From Trochalopteron elliotii (taxonomy: Eukaryota; Chordata; Aves; Passeriformes; Leiothrichidae): DNA of 64,000 bases. Numbering within the stretch: position 1 is the first letter of the stretch; each line of letters opens with the position of its first letter. Of the stretch, positions 36,353 to 48,826 are shown piece by piece. The notes below the pieces were generated by a model. It was given only the letters and a program-made list of their open reading frames with translations. It did no database searches and had not been told where the DNA came from. The position numbers and the translations under genes were made by a program. The DNA is taken from positions 1,942,812 through 2,006,811 of the forward strand of contig JANPWX010000358.1 of the NCBI GenBank assembly GCA_024734555.1. Reading direction: 5' to 3'.

Positions 36353-38100
36353 TGATATGGATTTTTGTGATGCTCCTTGGTCTCATGACTGTCACCCACT
36401 TCATTCACCACTGTGGATATTGCCATGGACACTTAAACTGTGCTTAGAAAAGGCTCTGAAACTAAAAACAAGGGAAGCAAGGATGGAATGGGGGCAATAT
36501 ATTAGGAGAGCAAAACTGGAAGTGTATTCAGGTGGGCAGAAGGAGATAGGAGGAAAAAAAATGGAAAAAGAGAACTAAAACTGAGATGCTTCTGCAGAGG
36601 AGAATAGATTGGATTTGTAGAACTTCTTGCCTGGAAGTAAGGCATGAGCAGTCAGTCAGAGGGATTGGTTCAGACACGGAGCTGCAGTGTCAGAAATAGG
36701 CTGGATGGATAAAGAGAAGTTGTGCAATGAAGGACATGTGATTATGTAGCACTGGACACCACAGTTTTGGAGGAAGAAATGAATCACTACAGTGATCTTA
36801 TCTGTAATTTCTCCTAACTTTTTGAAGTGCTAGTTTTTATAAGCAGTTATGTTCTTGGACAGCATTTTTCTTTGCTAGGAACTTTACAGATCCCTGATGT
36901 TGTCCCTTGTTTGAGGTCCTTGGTGTCATTGAAAATATGAGTTAATTTTAATAAAAGAAAACATAATAATCATCCAAATCCCATTAAACTCTTAACTAGT
37001 TTCTGCTCCTGCTACTTAGTTGGTCCTCTGTGTCTCTTCTGACAGCAGAGCTTTGCCTTGAAGGGCAAGAACACTCCATCTGTTGAGCTCTGAGGGTGTA
37101 AATGCTCTTAAAAAGGAAAATATTTGTCTCTTTGGTGTGTATGAGAGGCTGGAAGACCCAGCATTGCCTGCACTGGAAATGGATAATCTCCATCTCCCTC
37201 ATGGCTAACTGTGCACAAATTGTGTCATCTCGTACACAAAGGGCAGATCCGATTGGGCCATATGTTATCATATAGCTGCAGTCACACAGAGGCCCTCAAC
37301 ATGAATACCATTAAAATGTGAAATGCTCATAGATTATTTTAGGCTTCACAGAGAGCCGTAACAGCCACTGCAATAAATCAGAGCAGTTGCCAGGCACTTG
37401 TGTGTCAGTGCACCCTAGCTGTCACTTCACAGGCTGCAGTGTGTCTCTGCTGTGCTGCCGTGCCACCGGGCTGGAGCTCACACCTGTGCCTCCCTGCAGG
37501 AATTGTCTTTCAGAGGTATTCCCGTGGTCTCCTGCTCAGGGCAAGATGCACAGCGGGGCAAAATATGTGCCAAACCCCAAGTGCCTGTCTGAACAACCTA
37601 TATTTTTAAACCTCTCAAGGTTCCAGCCTAACTCCCATCCAGGATCCCTTTGCTGTCTGATGAGGTGGAGGCAGAATGGGATTTTCCTGATGGCAAGTGT
37701 GAGAACCAGAGATCAATTTGCCTCATGTCTGTACCATCAGAAATCCCTGGCCCTTTTATGCAACGTTAAATGACCATTTGTCATGAAGCAGAAACAACAA
37801 AGACCTTCAGCACAGAAAGTGCATCTTTCCAGGTACAACTGCACTGCTGGTCTATGGTTAATTTTTTATGCTACCTATGCAAGATTAGGGATTTCTGTGT
37901 TGCATTTACCATCAGTAATGAGGCACAGAGATTTGAATTTTAACCAAACCTGCTTTGGTTTTAAAAGCAGCAAGTGATTTTTGTTTTAACTATATTTGTT
38001 TTGAATAAAAATTCATGGTAAAAATTGAATAATTGTTGGGTTTAGATAATTCAATTAGTAATTACAACACTGAGGATAGATTTTTTTTTAAGATTTGGCC

Positions 38101-38119
38101 ATATATATATATATATATA
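38101..38119. repeat. (AT)n microsatellite
   Basis: Uninterrupted alternating AT for 19 bases. Confidence 0.9.
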
Positions 38120-38684
38120 CAAATGAAAGTAAATAATCATTCTTAAGTGCTGTACATAAAATAGGAATCTCTCACTGAAATGGTAGAACTTGGATTTCTC
38201 AGAGGGGAAAAAAACAGTACGTAAATTAGTTGTAAATTTTGATTAATCTGAAAATTTTTATTTACTGGGAAAGTCTTCTAGAGTGTGAAATATTTAATAA
38301 AAAACTACCAGTTCAGAACTAAGATAATCTGAAAACAAACATCACTTGTTTAACTAAACAAAATAATATATAAAAGTTAAAATGCAACATCAGTATGTAT
38401 CTAATGTTTCATTAAATAAAATCTCTTTTGGATACAGAAGGTTTCACACATTGACAGCAGTTTTTGCAAATGTATAGTGCTATGTCCATGTAATCAATGT
38501 GTAAGAAAAGTCTTAAAGATATTAAATAACTTTTCTATAGAGGCAAAGAAAGTCAGGGATGGAAAAAAGGATTGGTCTCTGAACACAGCACATTTCCTTG
38601 GAATGCACTACTACTGTTTTATTTCCAAAGCTGTACAGTGGAGCTGTAAATAACAAAGTCATCAACTAGGGCTGATCTTCAGTC

Positions 38685-38732
38685 ATATGCAGTGATCACA
38701 TATTATAACTAATATGCAGTAATCACATTAGA
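38685..38732. repeat. Imperfect tandem duplication, about 27 bp unit
   Basis: ATATGCAGTGATCACATATTA at the first unit (given up to 20 bases: ATATGCAGTGATCACATA) recurs as ATATGCAGTAATCACATTA in the second. Confidence 0.7.
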
Positions 38733-39579
38733 CAAATGTGACTTGACAAAAAACCTCCTTATCTGAATGAATAGGGGGGATCCCCTTCAGGAGACTGGAT
38801 GAATTTGAAACAAAACTTTTCTAGAAATCATGTTTTATCTAATGTGAAAGCTCAAGTCAGTAGGAAATAGTACAAGAGACAAGTGAGGAAGATTTGCTGT
38901 ACTATGTAGTTTTCTTTCCAATTTTACCAAAGTTTATTACTGCACAGCTCTAAAATTGCCTGCTCCTTCCTTCAAATGCCTGAAGTGCTAAAGATAATGT
39001 TTTCTCTACATGTGGCTGCTGCACTGACTACTAGATCTTGATTCTGATCTCTCAAAATTCATCTTATTCTCTTTGGCCAACTACAATGGAAGTATTAGTA
39101 AAGGAGGAAAATATTTTTTTCTGGAAGGATGTGCCCACTTTCACATCACTTATTCAAGCTCTCTTTTACAAGACTTATTCAACAACTTCTTTATTGGGTC
39201 CTCAGAAAACAATTATCCCTGAAGGGCATGAAAAAAAAAACCTTCTCTCCTTGTACTTTGCCTTCTGGTACTGAGTTGCTTTCATTTAGAGATGCTCTGT
39301 CAGATATTGCCACACACAAAACTCCAGCGTTTCATCTTGTTTCATGACACTCGTGAATTTTGCCTAAGTCTTTAACTCAACAATATTTTTTTCTTTCTGC
39401 TTCACACTGCAAATTTATCTCAAACTTAAAAGTTTTCTCTCACCTCAGATCTCTTTCAATAACTCTGCATTTGAGGCTCTTTTTACTTTCCTCCCTTTGC
39501 TACTCACCATTAATTATTTTTTCTCTGGTGGGATTAGCTTGCAGTTTTCTAGTCTAAACACAATTTTGCTTTAAGCCCA

Positions 39580-39812
39580 GATTCCTAACCTATTCAGGTC
39601 CTCTTGCATTATTTCACTGGGGTTGATAACCTTTACTGATTCTAGTACCATCTGCAACTTTCATTAGTATTCTGTTAGCTCTTTTCCCCTGGACCAAAAT
39701 GAAGACATTAAGGCCTGACCTGACTCCTGCAGTATCTGCTAGATACCTCCCAGCAACTTTCAACTTTGTTTTGCACTACCCATCATTTGGAACCCTGTAG
39801 ACAGATTTCAGT
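39580..39812 (-). mobile_element. Old CR1/L3-like fragment (ORF2 reverse transcriptase region)
   Basis: Phrases such as ACCATCTGCAACTTTCATTA, AATGAAGACATTAA, GGCCTGACCTGACTCCTGCA, CTGCTAGATACCTCCCAGCA and GTAGACAGATTTCAG occur in the order expected for the complement of the distal reverse-transcriptase region of old CR1/L3 elements. Many substitutions have built up, so it is much older than the 3'-end fragments nearby. Confidence 0.55.
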
Positions 39813-42477
39813 GTAAGTGACAAGAAAAAGATGAGTGGGTGGAGAAACAGTGAAGGTCTTGACTGTGTATAAGCCCTACCCAGCAAAACCAGACATCCTG
39901 AATTATCAACATTATTTCCAGCACAAATCCAAATCATACCCCCATACCAGTTACTATGAAGAAAGTAATTCTACCTCAGCCAAACTCAGCACAGTTCTTA
40001 TCAAATTCCTCTGAAATGTCATACACTCCTGCTTATTTAGAGTATTTGTAAATATTGTTTTAGTAGGTAAAAATAGTTGAAGGCTCATTTGCCTTTTTCT
40101 CTCGTAGAATGAGGTCTGGAGTGCCTGGACCCCCATCTTTGAAAGAACTGCAGTTAGAAGGGGGTTGCTGAATGCTTCTTGAGGAGCTGAACCTTCTTCC
40201 AGGAGGCAGGGTAAGAAATTTCCAGTGGTCCATGTTCTGTTGACCTTTGGCGGCTCATGCAAAGTCTTGATTGCCCTGACAGGAGAAGGAGTGAGGCATG
40301 TAGGGGCCAACTGAATTGTGGTGGACTGTAATGTGAAATCCTCAAAGGAATCCCCAAAATTTCCAGAAGTCTTTTCAGTGGTCCTGTGCTCCTGTGGATC
40401 TGTTCATTCCCCCAAATTACTGGGATGCCCAAATCTTCTATTTTTTGAAATTTGTAGATGCTCACACACATGGACCAAAGGTATACACACATTTCCCCTA
40501 TATTAGGGAAAAATCCCAGGCAAAGTGGATTACCTACTGCTCTAGATCAGACCAGCATGCTCTTGAAGCTTGCTGCTGCTGAAGGTTACCTTCCAGCTTT
40601 CCAGAAATCTCTTGCTTCTCAGCACACCCTCGTGTTGCACTTTCAGGACACTGCAGCAAGATGGAATGGCTCAGGGATGCTTTCAGTTCACGTGCCCCAC
40701 ATTGAAAACTACTTTGGAAATGGTACAAAGCCATCTGTATTGGCTTTTGCTGGAATGTTCAGATTCCTGTCATGTAGAAGATGAAAGTTTAGCCTCAGTA
40801 TTTACCACAGCCTAGTCTGGCTTAACTTTATTCAATGTTTAAGTCAGTGTGAAAAAAGTTTTCCTCTCAAAACAGAGCTTTGATCTGAAAGGTTATTTTG
40901 GTGCTCCAGTTGGGTACAAGGAGGGTTAATAGACCATGGAATCAGCCTCCTGCTGAGAACTCCTCTTCATGCTCCCCGTAATACCAGACCAGTTGGACCA
41001 TGCTGCTGACTCCCCCAAGAACAGATTTAGTGGAAGGGAGATAATAAATGCTAAACCCACCATCTAATGGATGTTATCTCACTGATCCCTGTGCAGGAAC
41101 ACAGATTTAGAATTGCTGTGGCATCAACTTCAGCCTTACTATTTGTAAAACGTCAGAGTGCAGGTGACTCTTGCGGAGATGCAGAAAGCAGTTAATCTAC
41201 TTAGAAACTTCCCTGTGTTACTGGCTGCTTGGCTAATAGTCAGGGTTACTTTTTAATGTCACATTGGGATGTGTATCTGGTGGCTGTACAGACTGAAGAA
41301 ATAGAGTAGGTTCAACATGGCTGTAGATGTTGCAGTAGGAGAGGTTTCATCTCCTGTCTCATACAGGGACACCACTGATCCATTACTTGACTTGGTGGAC
41401 CTGTGAGGCACCTGCTCACTAAGCCACCTGGAGAATTCAGTGCCCTGGTATCCAAAATGTGGGTGTCTGTTTTAGGGTCTGGCCATCCTGGATAACTGAG
41501 GGAGCTGTCTTTGCAGCTAGAGCAGCCTTGGGAGGCTTCTAGGTGACCCAAGACTGTAAGTGTGGAGCTGCTGTTCTCTGAGTGCTGCTGGCTGTGGAAA
41601 AAGCAAGTTCACTGTTCACACCCTCTGTGAATGAGGGGAGCAGTGGTACTTCTCCTAGAAATGGAAAAATTTTCATATATGTGTCAGAAATACTGTATCA
41701 GATACAGAATGAAACACCTCCTTTCTCCTGCCAGAACAGACACATCCTAAATCCCACCTCTCCCCTTTCAAAGGAGAAAGTCAGAAGGAATTTCCCTACT
41801 CATACTATGAATTTCATACTAGGCACTCTTGCTGTTTCCCTGGCTACAAGAGAACTCCAAGTCAAAGGCTTGTAGGGTATGCCTGCCTTGGGTTGACCCC
41901 TTTAGAGACTGTCATCCAAAAGGAAGTTAAATCAAGCCTTACACTAATAGCTTAGAGAGTTTGTACCAAGGGGAAAACCCAAACACACCCAACCGAAAAA
42001 AACCCCTCTGCAATGTCAACTAACAATAACATTGACTGATCTGTCTCAGAAAAATATAGAATTGCTACCTATACTACCAGTAGTTTTACAATTTTTAATT
42101 AGAAAAAGGTGGTGAAGTCCACAAGCAAGAATTTCCTTAAATAATAACGAGTGAGTTGTTTAAAACAGAACTTATTAAAAGGTGGGCTGAACAATCTGTC
42201 ATTAATATACCTGGTAACCTATTTATTAATTTACCTATTTGCTAAATTAAATTAAACCACTTCCACAATTTCCACTTTTAAATTACTCACTTTAAAAACT
42301 CACTTTGACTTATTTCTGGATGAATAACTAAGTCTCTTCTGAAGGCTCAAGGATCCTGAGAACAAATGTGACATGTTTTAGCAACAGATTCTTCACCAGC
42401 AAAAAAGCAATACAAGAATCTCTGGTAAGAGTAGCTTGGTTGCTGCAGGACCGGAGGAGGGACACAACAATCATCTG
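39813..42477. other. Unique noncoding DNA
   Basis: Several overlapping frames (39954-40815) are open on both strands, but none resembles a known protein. 41290-41560 is GC-richer than its surroundings. No repeat recognised. Confidence 0.45.
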
Positions 42478-42870
42478 GCTGGACCATCTCTCCCATAAGG
42501 AAAAGCTGAAAAAGCTGGGGTTGTTCAGCCTGGAGAGGGGAAAGCTCCAGAAGACTTTGTTGCAGCCTTTCAGCACTTCACAGGAGCTTGTAAGGGAGAT
42601 GGTGACAAATCTTTTAGCAAGGACAAGGGATAAGGTAGTGGAAGGACAAGGGATAATGGCATTAAACTAAAGGAGGGTAGATTCAGACTGGACATAAGGA
42701 AGAAATTGTTTACAGTGAGGCTGATAGCACACAGGCACAGAGAAGCTGTGGCTGCTCCATCCTTGGAAGTGTCCAAGGCCAGGTTGGACAGGGTTCTCAG
42801 CAAGCTGGGATAGTGGAAGGTGTCCCTTTAATGATCACTTCCAACCCCAATTATCCTGTGATTCTATGAT
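42478..42870 (+). mobile_element. CR1 3' region (end of ORF2 plus 3' UTR)
   Basis: A long, well-preserved CR1 piece: GGACCATCTCTCCCATAAGG, GGGGTTGTTCAGCCTGGAGA, TTGCAGCCTTTCAG, AAACTAAAGGAGGGTAGATT, GAAGAAATTGTTTAC, TTGGAAGTGTCCAAGGCCAG, and a CCTGTGATTCTATGAT tip. An internal AAGGACAAGGGATA block is duplicated near 42620-42656. The block between the GGTGTCCCT motif and the GATCACTTCC tail is shortened. No functional protein remains. Confidence 0.93.
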
Positions 42871-44751
42871 AATATAGTGCATTACTTCAAAAATTGAGCT
42901 CTTACAGTGTTGTGGGAGTTTCCTTTTGTACATAATCAATGTGATCAGTTTTCAAAAATCCACAGTTTTAAGAGACTATACTAATTCTTTTTCTAGGAAT
43001 CTATCCCTGAACATGCCAAAGCTAAATTTATCACCATTGTAGCCCAGTGTGACTGGGAGAATTACACTGGAGGGAGATCAGGGTCCTGTGCATTTAACAG
43101 CATTTCAAAAAACTGCACTTTGGAGAGGCAGCCCTGGGGTTTTTTCATGTCAGAGTTTCTTTTCTTTTTTAATTCTCTCTCTGCTTTACATTGTGGAAAT
43201 GATGAGGAAATTGCTTCTGTGCTATTATGCAAAACCTTATTTGTCAATCTGTTCAAAAAATCAGGAAATATTTGAGAAAGCTGGGGAGGAAGTTCATACC
43301 AGCTTTAGCTAATCTGCAGAAAATCCGGCCTACATGACTCCCATGTCACTGCTGCTCCTTTCATCTATTCTTTATAAGGAATCTATTGAACTTTAATTAA
43401 TATGAAAAATTCAGGTTTTCATCTGATTTAAATGTGACTGACTTCATGCTGCTACTAAAAGTAGAACAAAGTCCAAGTGTGGTGAAAACAATGCTGAATA
43501 TCTGGATTCAAGAGAGAATCTCATAGCTCACAGAAAGTGTAATCTTACAGATCTGTAATGCTGTGTAACAGATAAGTAGAGGAATGCCAGAAAGTCATTT
43601 ATATAGATCTCTGTGATAAGGATGAGAGAGTGACACATGAAATATCTATATTATCCTTAGCCTGGAAAGTTTTCTGAAAGCTAATCTCACTCTTTCTAGT
43701 CAGGTTGCAGCTTGTTGGAGGCCAGGATATGAATTAATGCTGTCTGAGTTCAAAATAGAGAAGAGACATTCCATGGAATAAAATGAAATACCTCTATCCT
43801 CTTTTGAGGATGAGCAGCATGGGGACTCTTTAGGGTCTGAGATGTAGGAAGAATAAAATGCTGGTGCCTGTGTTTGAAAATGCTGCAGAATCTATATTTT
43901 GATTTAACTCGTTTGCAAAGCAAACCCCAAAATTTGGACTTAGATACATAAGCCATGTAACAATCAGACTGATCCACAGGAAAATCCTGAACAATAGAAT
44001 GATCTCTTTAGAAATTAGATATTTTAATCAGGACTGCAGTCATGTGTCTGTGTCTCCACAGAGATCCTGCTTGAAAATCAGAACTGATAAATGCTGTCCT
44101 GGGTTTTTTTCCTCCAGATGGATAAGCACCTCAGATTTTATTCCCTCTCCAATCTGTATAGATTTGAATTGTCATTTAAAAGTGATGTCTTTCAAAAATG
44201 TTCAACAACAGAAAAACACACCCAAAACTCTGTCATGACGATGACATCTCCAAGTGAGATTCAGTCTGAGACTGTGGAACTCAGGAGGGACAGCTCCCCC
44301 AGCTTACACACCCCATGTCTGGCAGGACTGTCACCTCTCAGGAAGTCCTGGCTACTCTAGAGACACAGTTGGAATGCTGTTAATTTGAATACATCTACCC
44401 AGGAGAGCCACCCACCTCCAGATTGCAATGGAGAGGGAAACAGGTGCATCAAAAGGCAGAATTACTTGCTTGGATATCTGTTGGTTTCTTCCTGTATTAA
44501 GTTCCACATATCTGTTTCTACAAGGCTAGCTGCTGTTACGGTTGGCTGAAGCCTGGGAGAAATGTGTGGAAAAATAAATGTGAAAGCAGTAAATAAAGAC
44601 TGGCACTTAAAGTGAGTAATTGAAATCTACCTCTAAGCATTCCTTGAATTCCTTGAATTCCACAGATTCCACAGGAAGAGAGTAATGCTAAGATCAGATG
44701 AACTGAAACCTCAAGGTATATTTCTCTCTGTATGAACCTCTAGAGTGATTT
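42871..44751. other. Unique noncoding DNA
   Basis: No gene or repeat recognised apart from a small CCTTGAATT tandem pair at about 44642-44660. Confidence 0.5.
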
Positions 44752-44846
44752 ACATGGTTTAGTGGTGGACTTGGCAGTGCTGGGTCAATGCTTGGACTTA
44801 ATGACCTTCAAAGTTGTATCCAACCTAAAAAAAGTCTATTATTCTA
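44752..44846 (+). mobile_element. CR1 3' end fragment
   Basis: ACATGGTTTAGTGGTGGACT, TTGGCAGTGCTGGGTCAATG, TTGGACTTAATGACCTTC and ATCCAACCTAA, with decayed ATTATTCTA octamers. It is the same subfamily as the copy at 63867-63989. Confidence 0.85.
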
Positions 44847-47800
44847 ACTGGTCTTGTGATATTAGTGGTGGCTCCTGTAGCACTGTGATAGACCCTTCTT
44901 GAGCTGCAGGACCTGTTTCCTTGAAATATAGCAGGAAAAAAGAAAGGAAGAAAAGGTTTATTTCCTTGATCTTCTTGCTAAATTCTTCAGTCATTAAAGC
45001 AGCATCATCAGCCTATTTACAATACAAAGAGCTAATTCTTGATATAAATTTTTGGGCCCAGCATTAATATTTTCTAGGCCAACAATATCACTTCAGTGGG
45101 ATCTGAGCATATTTTAAACAAAGGACCTTTTAGTATCTGCAAAGTGCTTTCCTTGAGCTTTACGGATTGAAACAAGGCTGAAATCTTCTCCCAGAGCCCT
45201 CAGATTTCAGCAGGGAGGGAAAGGTTAGTAATGCTCATGTACATCTAATGCTCAGCTTTAGTCCAGTATCATGGTAAAGCCAAGAGGTTTTTGGACTCAG
45301 CAATTCATCCTGTGATTGCCCACTTGGAGCAAAATGTTGTGAGGCATTGGCCTTTCTTTCTGTAGCAAAATCAACGCTGAAGCTCCCTCATATTTGAGCT
45401 TGAGATGAGTTTGACCAAGAATTCTAAAAAAAATCATTTCATGCTGAATTAAAAATATAGAAATATATATACATATATATTATAATTCCAGCACCTTGAT
45501 ACAGGATGGAAAGCAGAATAGTGAAAACTTTGGTTTGATATTGAACAGTTTCAGGAAAAGTTTTCTGCACACAAAGGCCTTAAGTTTAAAAATTTGGTAA
45601 GAAAATATCAGTTTCTCAGGGTTTACCACACTTGATTAATCCATGCCATTTTTTTCATATATTATTTTGCATGTTTTAAATATTGTCCTGTTCATATTTT
45701 GAAACAATTCTCATTATTTTGCAGCATTTGTACCTCAAATTCTGCCAATACAGCAAGAACCTTCATAAAAGTTCTTTCTCTCCAAAACCTGACATATAAA
45801 ACATGTATTTACACAGTGGTTCACATGGCGGAAACATATTTAGAAGTTTTGACAGTTTTGTGTGGGTTTTTTTTCCCCACAACAAAAAGGAAAATTTCAA
45901 GGTGGAGCTACTGACAAATTGATTTGCAATACTTATCGTATACACTCCCAAAACTGAGCAAAGCTATCATTTTGTTCCTCTCAGGAAGGCACTGAAAAAA
46001 ACTTTGAAACTATTATTGGAATTAAATAAGACATTCAGTCATAAATTATTTGTTTCAAGTGCCCCACAAAAGCTCTCAGCATAAAGAAAATCCAAATAAA
46101 CATGCAAACAAACATTGAAGTCTTAACTAAGATCTCCCCTCTAAGCCTTTTCATTATGGAGGGGAAATATCTATACCAGTTGGAACAACTTTAAAGGCTG
46201 TTGTGCAGAATCTTCTCTCTTAAAGTGTCATGAAGCAAAATCTTTCTTTTCTACAACAGTTTAAACACAGTATTATAAAATACTTTACAACCAATGAAAG
46301 TCCATTGCATTTGACTAGACTAAAGAAAATCACTGTTCTACTTGAAACTGAAACCAAGCCGGGAAAAGCAGACAAAGATCCTCTAACACAGGTGCTGCTT
46401 TTAGGTGATTTTTGTTGAATTAGGATTTTATTCATGCTACTTTAGAAGAGGAGATGCAGAAGACTTCTTTCCAGATTTCCCTGCTGGAGCAAAAGGAACA
46501 GGTGTTTTGAAGTTATATTAGTGTAAAGGGGAAGGCTGGATGTGCAACAGATATGGGCTGAAATTCTGGGAGAGGTGAAATGGTTGTGGGTGTTATGACA
46601 GAAGGTGACAGTGGCAGAATGATTCTTTGCAGCCTTGTAAATTATGAACTTATAGATTCAGGATGCTCTGTGGAAAAGCTCTCCTGGATAAATGGCCTAT
46701 GAGTTGTCTGTGGTGTGTATCAGGTTTGGGTATAGAACAACCCAAATGATAATCCAAAGGCATCCTGTGGATAATGTGAGGCAGATCCAGTTCTTCAGTG
46801 CACCACTATGCTCCTCCTGGAAAACGATGCAAAGTGAGATAAATGACTCTGTTAGTCCACTTCTAAAGAAATAAAATTGCCCTTCTCTCAGTTTGGAAAT
46901 TCAAGGAGCCTCAGGTCTCCTTAAAAAATCACAGGTTATGTGTGGCAGACCTAAAGTGCAGGGAGGGTGGTGGTTAACTGGCAAGAGCAGGATGCCTTCA
47001 GATTTTATAAGAGCCATAGGTGGGAAGTAAGTGCTAACTGAGGATTCTGTAAGTATTTGAGACAAAACTTCATTACATTTGCATTGCATTGCATCTAGGT
47101 ATTGTCTTATTTCCATATTGTGTGCTGCAGCACTCAGTACAGTGCATCCAGTTTTACCAAGAATGTGAAAAACTGTGTATGATTTTCTGGTGTCGGGTTA
47201 TTGTCCACCTCAGTGTTATATGGAAGGGCTCTTTGCCAAAGGTGATGCCCCACAGTAAGCAAAGAGAGATCTCAGCATGAATTCACAAGATGGTTTGGAA
47301 GATACAATACTGCCTGCCAGGACAGCAGGAGAGCAAGGATTAAAACCAGCAGCTCTGTACCCCTACTTATGAACTTATGAGAGTATTTTTTTCCCTGAGT
47401 GTGTAACAGAATGAGATATCCAGCAAGTACAGCACAAGGCTGGCTGTTGTCTTGTTAAGTCCTTTAGCATTGTTTCTCTTATTTGACAACTATGCCTACA
47501 TACATTGCAAATGATGGATGCCCACGAATGCTATGTTTTGTAAATTTATTTAATTCACCTCTTGTTACTGAAAACATAGTAGGGCTTCAGCAAAAACAAA
47601 ACATCTGTGGTGCTTGACAGAGAGATCTAAAAATAAAGATGAAAGCTTTCAAGGCATGAAACATGTAAGAGAATTAATTGAAACAGGTGGTTGCAGCTAA
47701 ATGGTACTGTTTAAACTTTAGCATTTCATGGATCAGTAGGAAATTTTACCTGACTACAGTTTTAGACATGCTTCAGAAGGCACAACCAGGGGCTTTAGTT

Positions 47801-48533
47801 GTAAGTCTTCGCTGGAATTTAGAAACCTGTTCATACTCTGCTGATATTTGAGCTGGCAATAAAGGAAAGAGTCAGACTACACTGTTTAGAAACAGAAATT
47901 ACACAAAACCTTCTTGCATTATATAATTGTGTTCAGTGCCACATACTTTAGCTAATTTATCTCTGTAGTTGTTCTGAATTTAGACTTTCTTCATCCATCT
48001 TGCTGCTTGAACAATGAGATATTTCCTTGCATGCTCTAAAGGCACACAGGAAGACCTGATTTTTGCTGTTTATAACAACAGGTTTGAAAATGGAGTTTAA
48101 TAGGTTTATGAATGGCATCATTTCACAGGGTCACCTAAATCCATAAGGGACTGTTTTCAATAATGAACTTTTCTGTTCTCTTTCTATTACTGCAAGGACA
48201 GTGCACAGGATACAGCCCCAGTTCATTTGGCTTTCAGCATCACTCAATGTCTGAGCACTTGAACAATCAGAAGGGACACATTAAACAAGTTGCAAGTTAT
48301 AAAGTCATCAATTACTATATATAAAGTAGATTTAAAAAATAGCACAAGACAAGCTATTTAAAAATGTTTAATGTTGTTGGTTACTGTGAGGTGTATCTTC
48401 CTTTTGTGTGTCTACCTTGATCTACTAAGAGCAAATGTTTATTATTACAGATCTCTCCAGGGCTGGAAAATGAAGAACAAGCAATGAAAACTGAATGGTC
48501 ATTTTTGTAGTCTTCCCTGGAGCTCCAGGTATC
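44847..48533. other. AT-rich noncoding DNA
   Basis: No gene or interspersed repeat recognised. An AT-rich patch lies at 45455-45485 and a short (GCATT)n run at 47081-47094. Confidence 0.5.
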
Positions 48534-48826
48534 CACAGAATTGTAGAAGGGCTTGGGTTGGAAAGAACCTTAAAAATCCTCTAGTTCCATGGGGCAAACC
48601 CTCTTCTGTATGAAAGGACACTTTACACTAGACCAGCTTGTTCAGAATTCCAGCCAATCTGGCATTGAACACTTCCAGAGATGGGACATCCACAAATTCT
48701 CTGGGCAACCTGTGCCAGGGCTTCACAACCCTTTGCGTTAGAAGATTTCTCTTAATGTGCAATCTAAATATCTTTTACTTTAAAACCATTGCCCGTTGTC
48801 CTATCATTATCTGTCTTTGAAAAATA
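48534..48826 (-). mobile_element. CR1 3' end fragment
   Basis: Complement of a CR1 3' end: GCTTGGGTTGGAAAGAACC, TCTAGTTCCATGGGG, ACTAGACCAGCTTGTTCAGA, GAACACTTCCAGAGATGGGA, CTGGGCAACCTGTGCCAGGG, CCATTGCCCGTTGTCCTATC. The terminal octamers are reduced to CAGAATTGTAGAA. About 290 bases, reaching the end of ORF2. Confidence 0.92.

Larger units (their letters stand above)
36353..39579. other. AT-rich noncoding DNA with simple repeats
   Basis: Holds an (AT)n run at 38101-38119 and an imperfect tandem duplication at 38685-38732. The frames at 37387-37773 lie in a GC-richer patch and look like chance. No gene recognised. Confidence 0.5.

Noticed and set aside
42368..42803. Overlapping frames of 77-100 codons on both strands
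   Set aside because: They lie mostly in the CR1 copy at 42478-42870 and are remnants or shadows of it.
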